Shown: positions 12,793 through 51,166, counted from the stretch's first letter. The stretch: DNA of 64,000 nt from Anseranas semipalmata (GCA_013399115.1 VXAA01005633.1:739138-803137); one strand, 5' to 3'. Numbers and translations: made by a program. Notes: generated from the letters alone by a model not told the origin.

Positions 12793-15700
12793 AGATACAG
12801 CTTTATAAAGCTGTATGTAGTTTTTGACCACATGTATGGCCGTTTTTTTTATTATTACTCTTAATTCTGTGTATTCATTTACACGATGTTCAAAGGATGT
12901 TGGGGATGAGAGTTGTTTCAGTACAAGTCTCGCTCTAACCTGCGTTAGAATAATGTATCTTTTTAAAACCTACCGTTAAATATTTAGGTACTGTACAGAA
13001 ATGTTATGCTATGTACTTGTCATTAGAATCCTGAAGTAAAAAGTAAACAGCGGTTTGCTCTGCAGTTGTCTTAATTATTTTTTTGCCGATTAACTTACTG
13101 TAGCAACCAATTAAAAAAAAAAAAATAGAGATGAGAATAGCTTCCCAAACAGGCTCACTGCTACAGAGCAATCGTCCTCGGAGAGCAGAGCGGGAAGGTG
13201 GGCCCACGGCAGCCCAGGTTGAAGTCAGCTTAGTGGCACCCAAGGGGCACAGCGCATTTGGCAAGGTCGGTGACTGTGACAGCAGCCATGACTTGACAGA
13301 AGCTGTTTCTTTAATACTCATCCGTCCATTGAGAGGCCTGGTTCAGTTCGATGAAGCTTCCAGAAAACTGGCCTGGACATGGAGGGGGAAAGGGATGACT
13401 GAGGTGTCCCCTGCCAGCCCTGCAAGCTGAGGTGGCTGCTGGGGCACTGGGTCAGTTCCAAACCGGGGAGTGCAAAAGTTGGTCTCTTGGAGGTGGGGAT
13501 GCTGTAGCACCATGGTTTCTTTCAGCAGCAGTTGGCTTTCGTCTTGGTTTTAGTTGCCGAAACTGTACCAGAGTGTTCGTGATGGTTACTGGGGGGTAAC
13601 GCTGCCATGTAAAAACGGAGTTTCCGTTAGGTTTGCACTTTGTGGTATGCCAGCTTGTGATTTCCTGTAGTACCTGCAGTGACAGCAAGCAGGACGTTTT
13701 CACGTATTTTTCTCTTAAAGAAATAGACAAGCAATACTCTGTATTAACTGGCATTCTTTTTACTTAAGAATGTCAATACCTCTGTGCTGCTTTCCCTTTA
13801 AAACAAAAGCTTGGATTAAAGTAGGTTTAGCCAGACATTATGACAGTCGTGGAATATTACTAAGGCAATACAGCCTCAGAAGCATCAATTATGGTCAGCT
13901 GTGTTAAGAGCTATATTTATATGTTTAACTAAACTTTTCTTTTTCCCGTGTGTGGATAAATGTGAGGTTTGAGTTGCACAAATTAAATAGTCCCTTTGTG
14001 GGAGTAGTAAGTGCTGCAGAGTGTATGGGAATTTAATACTACCACCAGGAACAGACACCAGTGTTTTCTACTAGAATGGCTTAAGTCGTCACGTAGCATG
14101 CCTAATTGTAACCGAGATGGAAATGCTAAACTTAGCCAAGTAGTGTTGTGTACCAGCAAGACCTGTGTAAACAAGCTACATGCTAAATTCATCTCCCCCA
14201 TGCAGAAGTGTCACATTTAAGCAAGAGGGGAAATTAAATTATCATGGCAGAAATCACGGATGGGTTGCAAAGCATTTGAAAAGTGGTGCGACGACAGATG
14301 TTTTGCTTTGTTTTAATCACAATTGTGTACAGAGGTGCTTGTAATAAGGAAAAACTTAAATATTTGTTATGGAAAACTAGCTACAACTTGGAGGTTGTGT
14401 GCTTGGAGTCATTAAGGCTGTGGTGGACTTGAGCTATTGGAAACCTCTTGGCAACAGATGGGGAAACATTTTTGGCAGTGAAGATTTTGAGGGGAAGAAA
14501 ATCAACATTTGGAGGAAAAAAAAAAAAAGTGAGGTGTTTCAGTTCTTAATACTTAAATGTCCCCATATATTTATCCTTAAAGAGGAAGCTTTCAAGGTCT
14601 ACATGTGTAGAAGCTGCTGTTGATAGAGAAAATACTGGTTTCAACCACAGTATCTGTGCACATGGTCTTGCTGTTAGCACCTCTGCAAGGCTAAACAGCT
14701 GTCTTTGTGATGTGCTTCCATGCTACCATAAGCAGCATTATGAATAGGTTTTATTATTTTCCTTGCTTAAAATTCAAGGAACTTCTTAACGCCCTTGTAG
14801 GAATTGCAGCTTTATGCAGACAGGATGCACCGCTATGGGATTTGTTAGAGAAAGAGGGGGGGGGGGTGTCCCATTTTTTTTTTATTCGGTATTTTAGTAA
14901 GCACAATAGTTTGAGAGGTGTGGAACGGCAAGATGAAGTTACAAACTGGCTTTTCAGAAAAAAGGTGCACGTGTTTTAGTTGAAGCTAGGAACAAGCTGT
15001 AGATACTAAACAGTAAAAGCATAATTCTGGTGTTTTAATTAGAGGTAGCTGCAGGCCTCTGCTCTGCTTGAGAATATGAGGAGCTGTATTTCTCTCCTAA
15101 TTTAATGTTGAACATCAAGCACAATGCGCCTGTTTGCCTATGTAGTTTTCCAAAATACAGTTGTGAGTTTATTCTATAAACTGTAGTCAGTGGATAAATT
15201 CCTTTTAAAATTTCTAAATAAACCCATGTGGAAAAAATAATATTCTCATGAGAAAGAGCACCTCAGTTGGCTTTTAAACTGTTTCCTATACGTGGTGATC
15301 CTGGACGGCTGTTTGATTACACGAGCTGGGTCTAAGTACCAGTTGCCTTACAAGCATCAAGATGCTTTCCAAAGCAACTCCTAAGCTGTGGAACCTTGGT
15401 TAAAAGTCTGTTTCAACAGTTAAAGAAAATGTTGTACGAATACGCTCTTTGTCCATGTTAGGACCAAGCTAAGGACAAGGATGGTTGATACAGCAGAGGA
15501 ATGTTCTTATTGATTTGATAACTTAGTAGTGTGGGAGTGCTGAGGAGATGTGGTCACAAATCAGAAGCCTCCTGTGCCTGGCACTGTGTGCACGTACGAT
15601 TTGCGAAGCCGTCCCCACTTAGAAGCGGTGCTGACTAACCAGCGTTCGTCCTGCCCGTACCGCGGTGCTCTCCAGAAGGCATTACAACAGAGGTGAGAGA

Positions 15701-16266
15701 TCAGGGTTGCTCTTGGGGTTTGCTGATTTGGCAGGTGTAAGGTCTTTGTCAGCAGCAGCAGCATCTTCGAGGTTTCCCTGAGCTCCTTTTTTTCCTCATT
15801 CTGTTACTTTCTATCACTGTCACCAGCATGAAATCTGGATTTGTGTAACTATTTACTTTGTCTGTTTGGAACATGTTTCTATCTGAATAGGCTTTAGCCA
15901 TGCTAGAAGCAATCTTTACAATTTACTAGAGTGCTACGCAAGTTGTTTTCCTTTGTGACCAGTATTATTTAGGTTTGCAGCTGGTTGCAGGAGTTTGTTA
16001 GTCATTAAGTGAAATTATCAAGGGATTTTGCTACTGAAAACATGTATAGAAACACAATGCCATGAAGCAAAACATGATATGTAATCGATTCTGCCTAAAT
16101 AGGATTGCTGTGCTCCACAGGAGTCTAAATGCGGTAGGACTCTCCTTGCCTTTAGTCGCCTGTTGGAGGATAAGTGTTCGCTTTCCCTTCCCTAACTCCA
16201 TAGTTCCTTCATAGACCATATGGTTCAGAGTGGTCAGGTCTGCAATTAGAGAATGATTTCTCTTTT

Positions 16267-16287
16267 AAAAAAAAAAAAAAAAAAAAA
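16267..16287. repeat. Poly-A tract in intron 1
   Basis: Twenty-one consecutive A are present. I see no retroposed gene copy immediately upstream of it. Confidence 0.9.
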
Positions 16288-16927
16288 GGAGATCTGCAGT
16301 GTAGGTTCTCTTCTGCATCTGGTTGTGAACGTATGTTCATTTCCCTCCACTTCCCTACAGGCTAGGGCATTCAGGGAGAAAGACAGCAAGCAAATTCTCC
16401 AAGTCGTGGTCCCAAGACTCCTTGTTTTTATCCACTGACAATGTAATTACAGGGAACGGGATCTGGAACCCCACTTACATCTTTCTTCTACCTCCTGCCA
16501 TCCAAGTGCTTCAGTACGTAAATGACAGTCAAAACCTTGTGAGCTTGTTTTCTGTCGCGGTGCCTTTTGTTCTTGGCTGCGTAGCAGCATTGGTTTTATA
16601 AGAATAACGATGAGTGCTCTTACTAGAATATCTCCACCATTCTGTGGAAATGTGGATTCAAACCCTTTGAGGCTGAGGAGGGTCTGGAGCCCAGTTATCT
16701 CACTTCTTGGATATGCCTTAGTGCTACAAAATATCTGGGAACCATTAGCACCCTTTTGTCATACTGTACCACCAGAGGATCTACCATGTCCTCTTGGTTT
16801 TATCTTTCTTGAGGTAGAGAGATGTCACACAGAAGGAAACTTTAACATCTGCAGTTGTTCTGAAACAGGTACCTCCTTTTTCTGATAATAAAGGAAATTT
16901 ACGTGTTCTATCAAGAAAAATCTCCAT

Positions 16928-16953
16928 TCCCCCCTTCCCCCCCCATCCCCCCC
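16928..16953. repeat. C-rich tract in intron 1
   Basis: Runs of six to eight C are separated by TT, AT and similar pairs. The opposite strand has G runs that could form a quadruplex. Confidence 0.7.
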
Positions 16954-19900
16954 GAGCAGCCAGGCACCAAACTTGGGCAGATTTATTTCCACTCGGTGAT
17001 TCATATCAAGACCAAAATGTACCCTTCAGAAAAACACTCAATTGCTGTTCATTTCACTGTTTAAAACCCTCCTTAAGTTGAGGGCTCCCATGAAATCCAG
17101 GAACAAATATCAATAAATACCATGTATAAAAGGAGTAATGTGGTCAAACTCGGAGTGCTTGTCAAGTTAGCTATTCTGCTTTAAAGCAGCTGTGTCCTCC
17201 GTAAACTAACAAACAGAAACCCCATCCTCTAGGGACACAAGCAGACATTATGAGAACACATGTGGACCTCTGTTCGTGAGCTGTGCTCGCAGCCTGCTGG
17301 TACGTGTGCATGGGCAATTTTATGAATTCAGCTGAAGAAGCAGAGTGGCACGGGTGCGCGTCCTGGGCTTTCAGGAGTGATCTCAGGCCCACAAGTACAT
17401 TTTAGAAGCTAACGTCTGTGGATTTCCCATTGAGTCCTGTCCTTTCTGGTGGATCTTAAGCCACTTTTCGACAGCTTTAAGTATAAATTAACTCTGGGTA
17501 GTTACGCGTTATAAGACATTACTGAGACTCTCAGCAAACCAGTTGTGTTACCAGGTACGTTTGTCTGCCTTCCTAGGAGGTGGACACAGGTTCCCTTGCA
17601 GAAGCTGCGGAATTGTGATACGTTTCCCCCCGATTCTCACATTCCGAAATGTGTATTTTCGTCTTTTTTTGGACTCCCAACTCTGCAGGGGGATTTTCTG
17701 AACTAAACAGTGACATACAGTAATTGTGTCAGATCACCTCAGATAACCATACTGGAGGACTTGGTCTCCCTAACTTGAGCAGAAAATTAGTTTCCTGTAG
17801 ACTTTAACCCTTTGTAGTTAAAATGTAAGTCCTAACTGGAGTATTATATATTATTTTAACATGATTCCCCACTAGAACAGAGTGGTTATGGAAGTGCTTA
17901 TCATGAGTATTTGTTGAACGTGCTTGTTTTGTTCCATCAACTTAGAGATAGTAACTGGCAAAGAGCAATGAAGTCCAGTGTGGAGTGCTGCTGGTTCTTC
18001 TGTCCTGTAGCTTCACAGTAGCTGCAGCCGTTGTGCCTTAACGTAACACGGCTTTTTCAGGACACAGTTTGAGTAAGCAGTCTCGATGTGATGAATTCTT
18101 GTGTAAAAGCTGTTTCAGTACTAAAGAATTTCTTATTTTGCACATTAATCTGGGTTAATGTCCCATTCTTTCCATATTACTGCAGTGATCTGTTAACGTC
18201 TGTTAAGCTCCCAGGGAGGGAAAGAACATCTTGGTCTCGATGATCCCTGCGGTAGGCTGGAGCAAGCAGGCTTAGGCCTGGCGTTTCCGCGTAAAGCGTG
18301 GTGCTGCAAAGTCCCGCTCTTGAGCCCACACTTCCAGTGTCCTTCTCAACATTTTCCAACAATTTCCCTGCCCGCGAATCCCTCACTCACTGATCCGTAT
18401 CGGTGCTGGGTCTGTCTGTGAAAGGCCAGGTCCACATCTGGGAAACAAATAGCTTTGCAGGGTGAGTGAAGGTTTGGGTTCTTTGATGAAGGTTTCTTGC
18501 TTTGCAGCTGTCAGTGCTTACCCCAAATCTCCACTGCCATGTAGAAAAATGTACCGGGTAGATTCTTGATGTGGTCCTAGGATTTACTCTGCAAGCAGTG
18601 TACTCCAGCTAGAATTCACTGTCACAGTAACATCTATATTGATTAAACAAGATAGCTGCTAAGGTATCAAGTGAAGAATTACCTATTTAACTTTTGTTGG
18701 AAAATCTACCCCACACCTTTGATTAAAAATACCAAGATTAACGCCATGGTGTGAAACATTTTAATTTTTCTACCCGTGCTTTTCTAAGCAATATACTTCT
18801 CTAAAGACAGAGCAGGAAGGTACTGATTTACCACCATCTTTCATGGTGAATTGCTGCTTTGCAGCAAATTGATATACAAGCAGAAGGGATAGCACATATC
18901 CAGACAAATTTGGGTTTGCAATGAACATGGGTTGCAGGAGTTCTGGCCATCAGGAGTGCTGGCGGTGGTGTGGGTCAATGTTGTTAGAGGTCTGTAGTAT
19001 CTGTCCCGCGTCACTGGGTTTGTTTGGTTTCTCCAGTTGAGAAAAATGCCATGTCCTTTTTTCTTGCATCTTTTTCAGAAATGTGAATGGGATTCATCTT
19101 GCCAGTCTCTAAAATTCACACTGAAAAGTTGGGCCTTTAGCTAAAGCCAGTAAACCTTCTGGAGTGAGTGAAGAAAGAACTTTTTTAGCACGGTATCCAT
19201 CACGTCCTGAATCGGGCGTCTCCAGAGAGTATTTAATTCTGCTTATTTTAGAAACATGTCTCTTCCTGCTCCTTTTATAAACAGAGCCTTGGCGACTGGG
19301 GGTCGGGGCTGACCGTGTGACCACGCGAGTCCAGCATACAGCCACGGGCTGTGGCTGGGAAGAGGTATCCTTGCTCTTTTCCCAGTTCTCTTTTCCTCCA
19401 TCCCCGTGTGATTTTTCTCACCACCTCTGCCATGCCAGGACGAGCGTGTTTGTACCCAGCGGCTGAAACCAGCTCCTTTCTTTGCTGGATTAGTGTTTCA
19501 GCCAGATCATTTCACTGCTCTAGCTCTTCTTGGTGGTTTTATTAATGCTGGCACTGGTCAGAAAGGAATGTAGTAACAATCACCAACCAGGAGGAGGAGG
19601 AGGATGGGGCAGCTCTCTGAAGTGGCTTTCCATTCTTGGGCTGTGGTAACACAGTCTCGGTTCTAGAAGGGATTAATTCCATACAGCATTTCTTGATCAA
19701 GCTTTAAACCCATGAAAACACATCCAGTGTGTAGAGGTGTCAGTCTGCAGGAAGCGCGGGTGCTAGTCCCAAAGTGTGAGCTGCTTATTCATTTCTAGGT
19801 TTATAAGTTTAATTAGAGCGGTCTGTGGGGATGTGGGTGAGCAGGCTGTGTGGTTATTGCCTCAAAAAGGTGGCTTCTGCACAACGATTCAGCTCTTGCT

Positions 19901-21267
19901 GGGTATCTGACCTCTACGTGCTTCCCCTGTGTTCTGGAGCGTGGCTACGTGTTCGAGTGTAAAGCTTTGCAGCGATGTACAACTCGGTGCGCCGCAGGGG
20001 CAGGTGCCTCGTAGATTTTTCCTTTGGCATTGGCCCGATGGATGCTGGAGCCCAGGGTGAGGTGAGGAGCTGCTTGGCGGCACGGGACGGTGCTGCAGTG
20101 GCTGAGCATCTTAGCCATTGATACTTGATTTCAAAGGAATTAACGCTTCCACAACTTTTGTCTCTTTTTTTTCTTGATCCCATTTGCCCAGTTGATTTTC
20201 TACACAGATGCTACTGCTGTTCTAATTAAAAAAATAATAATAAAGCTGCAAAAGGCTTTAGTAATGTGGAGGAGTACGTTTCTAAATACATGATGATTAG
20301 CAGAATACAAAGGCACTCATATTTGATTTGCAAATTCAAAATTAGTCTCACTTCAAAGAAGTAATCCATCCTTTCTCCCATTGTCACTTGATGTGTCTCT
20401 TATTTCAAATTAGAAGCTTCGGAGATTTACATAAAAGCTGTTTTTATAATGAAGAAAGTCTATTCAAGCATTACTGTTTGATGAGGCAGTTAGCAAAAAA
20501 TCTTGGAAAGCAACAAGTTCAAGCATTCAAGGCTATGTCCATGTTTGTCTTCCTAAAATATTTAACAAAAATAGATGAGGGTTAGCAAACATACAGAAAT
20601 AATTTTAAAATCACTTTTTCAACAGCACACCATTTGCAGTCTTTTGAAAAGGATCCAGCTGGCCGATTTAGTTGTTAAATAGAGAGATTTTGGTTCTTGG
20701 CAAGCTTACCTTTTGAATGCTTTGAGCTGCTTTTTTCAGGGGAAAAAATCAGTTTTTCAAGGATTCTGGGATATTTTTCAGGGATGTAATTAGGGAACAA
20801 CAAGTGTAATGGGAAAATATGTAAATGTTGTGCAAAAAGCTTCATTTTTTTTCTGGTAACAGTGGGTTATTTTCTGTTCCCGTGTTCTGTGGTTGAACAC
20901 CGATGCAGGATTTAGTTCCCGCTCCGCCAGGGGTGTCCAAAGGCTCCTTTTGACTGTCTGGTGCAGCTGGGCATTATTCGTTTTGCTTGATTCCCTTAAC
21001 ATACAAACCTGCAAGCCAGCACTCCGAGGCACTAAGCGGTGACCTGCAGGGCGAGCAGGTCCGACGTGCAGGAGGCTCGCAGCCTGGGAGCACGCGTGGC
21101 TCTGCTCGGGTCGAAGACCAATCCCCACTGCATCCAAATCAGCAAATCTGCACCAAAACTGCTCCAACACTCAGCAGATGGAAAAGCTATTAAGCAGTGG
21201 AGGTAAAGGAAGCGAGCCCATGCACATGGGAGGGCGGGCGAGTGGCTGAGCAGCGGCACCGCCGCAG

Positions 21268-21277
21268 CCTTATATGG
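21268..21277 (+). promoter_or_regulatory. CArG box in intron 1
   Basis: CCTTATATGG is a perfect SRF consensus in a locally GC-rich patch, 1.7 kb upstream of exon 2. Together with the promoter CArG box it suggests SRF-responsive control, but only by motif. Confidence 0.35.
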
Positions 21278-22891
21278 GAAGGGACATTTTCCTCGTTAAC
21301 TTACGGGGAATCGGTGCCCAGAGCTACATTCATCACGCGGATGCATTTCCACAGGAACATTTCTTTTCCAAATTGTCTTAGTCATAGTTTTAGCACTGTG
21401 TCACATCTTTGCTGGCTTATTTATATAGTCTGCATGGGCTTGCTGTGCATCCGCTGCTAGTCTGCCCTAAAAAGGTGAACTGTTTATAGTTTTGGCCAAC
21501 AGAAAAGACAGTACTAAACTGGTGCCAGCAGCTTAGTTTTTGCTTATTAAAAAGACCACCCTGTTCTGGGCTGTACTTAAAGCAAAACTTGTAGAGCAAC
21601 AATATATCCCTTCATCTGGGGGGAGTGAGGTCTGCTAAACACAGCACGCTTCCTGAAGCCGGGCAAGAAAGAACCTAAAAGCTCAGCAACCCAGTGAGGC
21701 TTTCCCCTCTGGACTGCTGGTCCGATAGGTGTGCTCGTGTCCTTGTCACTGCTGTCCCGTGCTAACCTCCATTCAGTCCCGTTCTCCTCTTCTGCCTACT
21801 TGAGTTTAGTGGATCATGCTTCCACTCTCAGCCAGGATTGCAGTCGCACGCGTCTGATTTAGAAAGGGATTGCATATAGAGCCAATTGAATTTAATTAAG
21901 AGTGTTCGTGAAGTAGAAGTTCTGAGGATGAAGGAATGATGCCTCTGCAGTGATGGGCAGAGCAAGAAATCAGAGTTAGCTGTGCAATGAATAATGTTCA
22001 AAAGTTAGGTTGGGTGCAGTTCACAGTTCAGTTCTTCTGTTGGCTTGGTTTTATTTTGTTTTGCTTTTTTTTACCAGAAATTTCTTATGGGCCTATGCAC
22101 ACCATCCAGCAAAGATATTCCACACCAAATTCTCTCAATTCTCCTATGTCTAAACCTCCCCCGCCCTCCGGCTGCAGGATCCACTGAAGACAAAAGCGGG
22201 CCAAAATGATTTGTCAGAAAAATATGAGACATCTAATATTATTGTTGGATAAAATTTGTTAACAAAGGGTTGGCTTCTGTTTGAAACCTTCTCCACCAGA
22301 TTTTAGAGCAGCTGTCCCATCTAAGTTAGGTCTGGATATGCAAAGTAGCAGTTATGAATGGCCCTAAATCGGTGTGGGAAAACCAAAACTCAACTGCTGT
22401 GCTAATTTAAGCACTGCTCTCTTTGCTGCTAATTTATATGAATAATGGTACATCTTCCAGAAAATGGCAGGTTCATTTGAAAAGACTCTCTGCCAGATTT
22501 CCTTTTCCTTGGCTAAATTGCAAGATGGCTTTTAGTACAAAAACTTGTTATGAATTTTGATATTTTTAGGATGCCTGGAAGGGCCGTAGTTAGCAGTAAC
22601 ATTTTAGGGCTGCAGAGGAAATTGGCAGCCAGGGTCCAAGTTCTCATTCTTATAATGAATAAAAGAGAAATGGAATTTAAAATAACACCAAAATTTCGAA
22701 GATGTATAAAACTCTGGAGTACTAAGTGAGGTGTCTGCAAAAATTATGGAAAATTACAGTTCAGTAACCTGAAGTTGTGGTTTACAAGCATTCAAGTCTT
22801 ATCTCATAAAATATATAGATTGTAGAGTTTGCGTGTATTTATTTTTTCTGGCAGGTTTTCGTTAAGGTTTGTAGCTTTGGAAAAAAGATAG

Positions 22892-22912
22892 TTTTTTTTT
22901 TTTTTTTTTTTT
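22892..22912. repeat. Poly-T tract before ITGB1 exon 2
   Basis: Twenty-one T lie 78 nt upstream of the exon 2 acceptor. It may help form the polypyrimidine environment, or may be the tail of an old minus-strand retroposon. Confidence 0.85.
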
Positions 22913-22990
22913 GTTAATAAGAATGGTACTCATTTTTGCTTACTAGTGACAATAAATCATACAATGTGGTTGTCTGGTTTTGTGTTTCAG

Positions 22991-47507
<24,517 letters not shown>

Positions 47508-47686
47508 ACACTGCTTGTAGAACTTCACAACACTGTATGCAGCATAGCAATTTTTGTAGTCACAGTAAGATAGATTTAGGGCAAACTGCAGTGATTTTAC
47601 TAATTCATTACATATAGGTTTGTTTTCCTGTTCAGGTTTTGAGAATGTACCATATGTAATTTTTTTATTTTTTATTTTTTTTTGCA

Positions 47687-47692
47687 AATAAA
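47687..47692 (+). terminator. ITGB1: Proximal polyadenylation signal of ITGB1
   Basis: AATAAA lies 180 nt after the stop codon, after a long T-rich run. Use of this site would give a short 3' UTR lacking most downstream regulatory sequence. Confidence 0.55.
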
Positions 47693-48628
47693 AATAATCA
47701 GTGCCAGGGGTCTGACAAAAAAACTTGAGACTGTGTAGCCTAGTCAGCTAAGGTCACATGGTGCCTTTTTGACCTTTTCCACTCCCGTGCTGTGAATCTA
47801 GACCTTCTACAGGGTGTGATACTGCAATGACATGACTGGGAGGGAAATGATTAAAGCAATCAGCATGAGGGCTCTGCCTAGCCATTTAGTATTAAAATTT
47901 TTAGCTTTACAGGGAAATCAGGGCTTGAGTTTGCAGGTATAATTAAACTCATGTAGCATGGAGCTGGTGAATAACTGGTGTTCTGCTTGTTAGATGTATG
48001 ATTAAGTATATGGAAAGTTGAGTAAGTTGGAAACGAGCAGAGTAAAGGACTGAAAAAGTGTGTGCATACTTATTTTTAATTTTGTAATTGCTTATTGCCA
48101 GGTTATGGTTAAGATGAAAGGGCTTGGAAAGAATTTTAAGAAGGAATAAATAGCTTTAAAACACGTGCCATTACTGAAAAAGTTGCTGACTGGTAACTTG
48201 CTTAGTTTTTCTTTGTAAATTCAAGCCTTGGGTGGCAGTATCATGAAGTACTTCACCAAGACATCCTCAAAACACATAAGGGCCTTATGTCATACTGTGT
48301 CTTTCTTCTGTAATGTTTCCTTAGTTTAAAGCCTGGTGCTTTGTCACCCTTCTAATCTTTTTAACGTATTTGTTTGCGATTCTTTTTGTAATATTTTTGT
48401 ATCAACACAAGCTATTTTTTTTCGGGCAGTCTTAGCTGTAAATTTGCCTTTGCCCTGTAGCTAAGATTGCATAGTCTGTCCTGTGACGAGTCACACATTT
48501 TTGACATGTGCCATGTATATTTGCCTTTGACCATTCAAACTGCATCATAGTCATATTCTTGTTTTAAGTGCCTTTTTATTTTAACAGATGTTCACTTTTT
48601 ACAGTGCTATTACTGAAGTTATTTATTA

Positions 48629-48634
48629 AATAAA
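48629..48634 (+). terminator. ITGB1: Distal polyadenylation signal of ITGB1
   Basis: AATAAA is followed within 40 nt by a TG/T-rich stretch (TTGTCTCTTTATCTTG), the usual arrangement for cleavage. It gives a 3' UTR of about 1.15 kb, close to the mammalian length I recall. Confidence 0.8.
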
Positions 48635-48650
48635 AGTACCTTAAAATACT

Positions 48651-50984
48651 TGAATCTTGTCTCTTTATCTTGTAGAAGGTGATACTATTCCAAAAAAAAA
48701 AAAAAAGAGAGAGAACTATGTCTGGGAAAGAGGTAATAGGCATCTTAATAGTACAAAGTAGTCTTTTAGATCAAATTTGAGGAAACTTAGGTAAAAGTGA
48801 TCTTGGGTAACAGAAGTCAGTTGTTGTATAAAATGCATAAAGGCCAGGGTGCAGCTCAGTGCTTCTCATTGCATACAGTGACAACCGACGTGAAGCCACA
48901 GCCTTTTATTTGCATGTGTGCTAAAGAAGTTCTGTAGTTCAATCCTGTTCTATCAGATGGACTATTTGGTTAATACTGTTTCACAGCACTCAACATGAGA
49001 AAAATAATGCAGTTTGTAGGAAAAGAAACTAATGAATTGTTAAGGGTACAGTGTTCTAGATACATTATCAAAACCACTTTGTAATTAAGTACATTTATTT
49101 TTTTTAAACTTCTCAAGATAACCTGAAGTACCAAGAGATACGGGGCTCTGTTTTAAAAGTCCCTTTTTCCCTTCTCCATCTGAGGGCAGAAGAAGCCCAG
49201 TTTCCATGAAGGGTGTGGCTGAGGGGTAGTTGTGTGTCTTCCTCTGCACCTCTCCCCCAGAGGGACAACTGGAGACAAGAGGATCCGAGGGCCAGTTATT
49301 GGGTAGACTCAATTGTGTAAGACCAATTATTGGAGGGATCGTGTGTGTGTGTGTGTGTGCGTGCGTGTGTGTGTGTGTTGGTGTCTTCAAGGAGGGGAGG
49401 TCAGCAGCCACTGCTGGAGCAGTGCATGCACAGCTGGCAGCAACAGGGAAGTGGAAATGCAGGTCCCAGTTTCTGGATAGACAGAGTGTCAAAGCCCAGT
49501 CACTGCAGAGATAGATGCTGTATGTCTGTCCATTTCCCACTAGTGGGCCTCCATTCTGCTCAGCCAGAAAGGGGAAATAGGATGAGGGCACTGGCCCCAT
49601 TTGTATTTCTGAGAGTGCTGTTTTCTCTCTGTGATGCCCTGTGTGTGTGTATGTATGTACTGTGTATGTTGTACGTGTTTTGTGTGCGTATGCACTTGCT
49701 GGGAATATGCGCTTCAACTCGCTACTAGGTGGACCTGGGGACATGGAGCTGCAGCAGCCTCACTTCTCTTGGGCTACTGAATTTGGCAACAGGTACGTTT
49801 TTTTTGCTTGTTGGTGCAAACAAGAGCAAAGTCACAGATTGGAAGAAGCTGTGCGATAATTTAGCCTGCTATCCTTCATAACAAAGCCCACAGTACTGTT
49901 CTGAATTGCTTCTGACTTTGTGAATGCTCTTTCTTGTGTTGCCATTCCAAATATGGAAAATGAAAGCATCTTAAAAATTTGTTTAATCAGATTTATTTTG
50001 GACAAAATTATCTATCATCTGTAGTCAAAAAGTTGGTATTTCTCTGACATTTCTGTTTAAGGAAAATGGATAAAAATAATATGTGACAGCCCAATTCAAT
50101 CAACTAGTGTTTACCTATTTTTCTTAGTCAAGTATCACTTTTTCTTCCTTTTCTGCCCAAAAGGATTACACAATTAGATCTTGTCCAGAACACCTCACTA
50201 TCTTAGTTTTCTATCAATGTGACTAGAAAAAAAAAAAAAAACACCTTTTTTTTGAAGTAAAACTATTTTCTTAAGCTTTGGTTTTGATCAAGTAGAAGAG
50301 ATGAAAAAGTATGCTCTAGCTACAAAGCTCTATTATTTAGAGGCTGTTTTCTAAGCAATTCTATTTCTTTCTGAAAGAAAAGAATCAAAATTGCTGCTAA
50401 AGTAGTTATTTGGCAGAAAGAAAATATAATCAACTGTGAATACAAGTATCAGAACACAGTGCTGCAAAGTAATTCAAGTAAATGCCTATTAATAATCACA
50501 TGGGGTTAATGTATTTCTCATTTAAAATGGATAAATTACAGCTAGGGAAAACTGTAGGGCATAATATTAAATAACTTAATATTGGGGTTAAATACTAATT
50601 TTTAAAGATTTTTGAAGGCAGGATTTTTTTAAATAAGAGTAATGATGAACTGAAAAGAGTGATGCAAATAAATGTAAGAAATAGCTTCTAAAACAAAAAT
50701 TGAAAAATAAGTAAAATATTGTCAGTGGAAAGTTATCAGAAATAGTGTATGTTCATTCTTCATGGGATGGTTACATGATCTGTCTCGCTGTGCTTTAACT
50801 CTGTGTTACACAATACATAAAACAAGTGTTTTGATCTACAAAAGATCTAAAAGTACCATACTGTAGATTCTCTGCTATATGAAATTTTAAACTCTTGTTT
50901 CCATGTCTCATTTTCCATACATGATTAGGATTGCCAAAGCAAACATTAATTCACGCTTTATATTTAATGTCACTGCTAAATGAT
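48651..50984. other. Intergenic region between ITGB1 and the convergent gene
   Basis: This region carries a (GT)n run and AT-rich sequence. On the minus strand AATAAA signals occur near 49992-49997 and near 49092, which could end the convergent transcript. The long minus-strand frame at 49085-49744 is largely a translated CA repeat and is not a gene. Confidence 0.5.
49341..49378. repeat. (GT)n microsatellite
   Basis: About nineteen GT units with two GC interruptions. Confidence 0.95.
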
Positions 50985-51166
50985 TTAAAGTAGTCTTTTA
51001 CATGTGATAATTTTCTTGCTCTTTGAATTTTTCAAGTTGTATTTCCTATCAAGATATTCATTATCAGCTAGAAATACCTCAGGGTGAAGAATGAGCCAGT
51101 GCTGCAAATGAAAGTGTAGATTGTTCTTCATGTATGCTAGGTATCGTGGATCTGCCTTTAACGTGT
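50985..51166 (-). CDS. Candidate last coding exon of the convergent coiled-coil gene
   Basis: After the AG at 51167-51168 the minus strand is open for 59 codons and then reaches TAA (50987-50985). It begins DTLKADPRYLAYMKNNLHFH and continues to LILHPEVFLADNEYLDRKYN. It joins in phase 1 to the exon at 54091-54204. Composition is protein-like, but the polypyrimidine tract is poor. I do not recognise the family with certainty. Confidence 0.4.

Larger units (their letters stand above)
4566..22990 (+). other. ITGB1: ITGB1 intron 1
   Basis: About 18.4 kb separates the CpG island from exon 2. Most is AT-rich without coding signal. GC-richer patches occur at about 6360-7000, 10120-10440, 13140-13470, 18180-18430, 19100-19550, 19880-20120 and 20880-21300; these could be enhancers or decayed insertions, but none has a recognisable family. 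Low-complexity runs are listed separately. The 5' boundary is uncertain because exon 1 is not defined. Confidence 0.6.
47508..48650 (+). other. ITGB1: ITGB1 3' UTR
   Basis: About 1.1 kb of AT-rich sequence follows the stop codon and ends near a canonical AATAAA at 48629-48634. An earlier AATAAA at 47687-47692 could give a short UTR of about 200 nt. The region has no meaningful open frame. The cleavage site is estimated. Confidence 0.85.

Noticed and set aside
49085..49744. 219-codon minus-strand frame
   Set aside because: Much of it is a translated CA/TG microsatellite (HTHTHTH) and the rest is low-complexity; no splice or family support.
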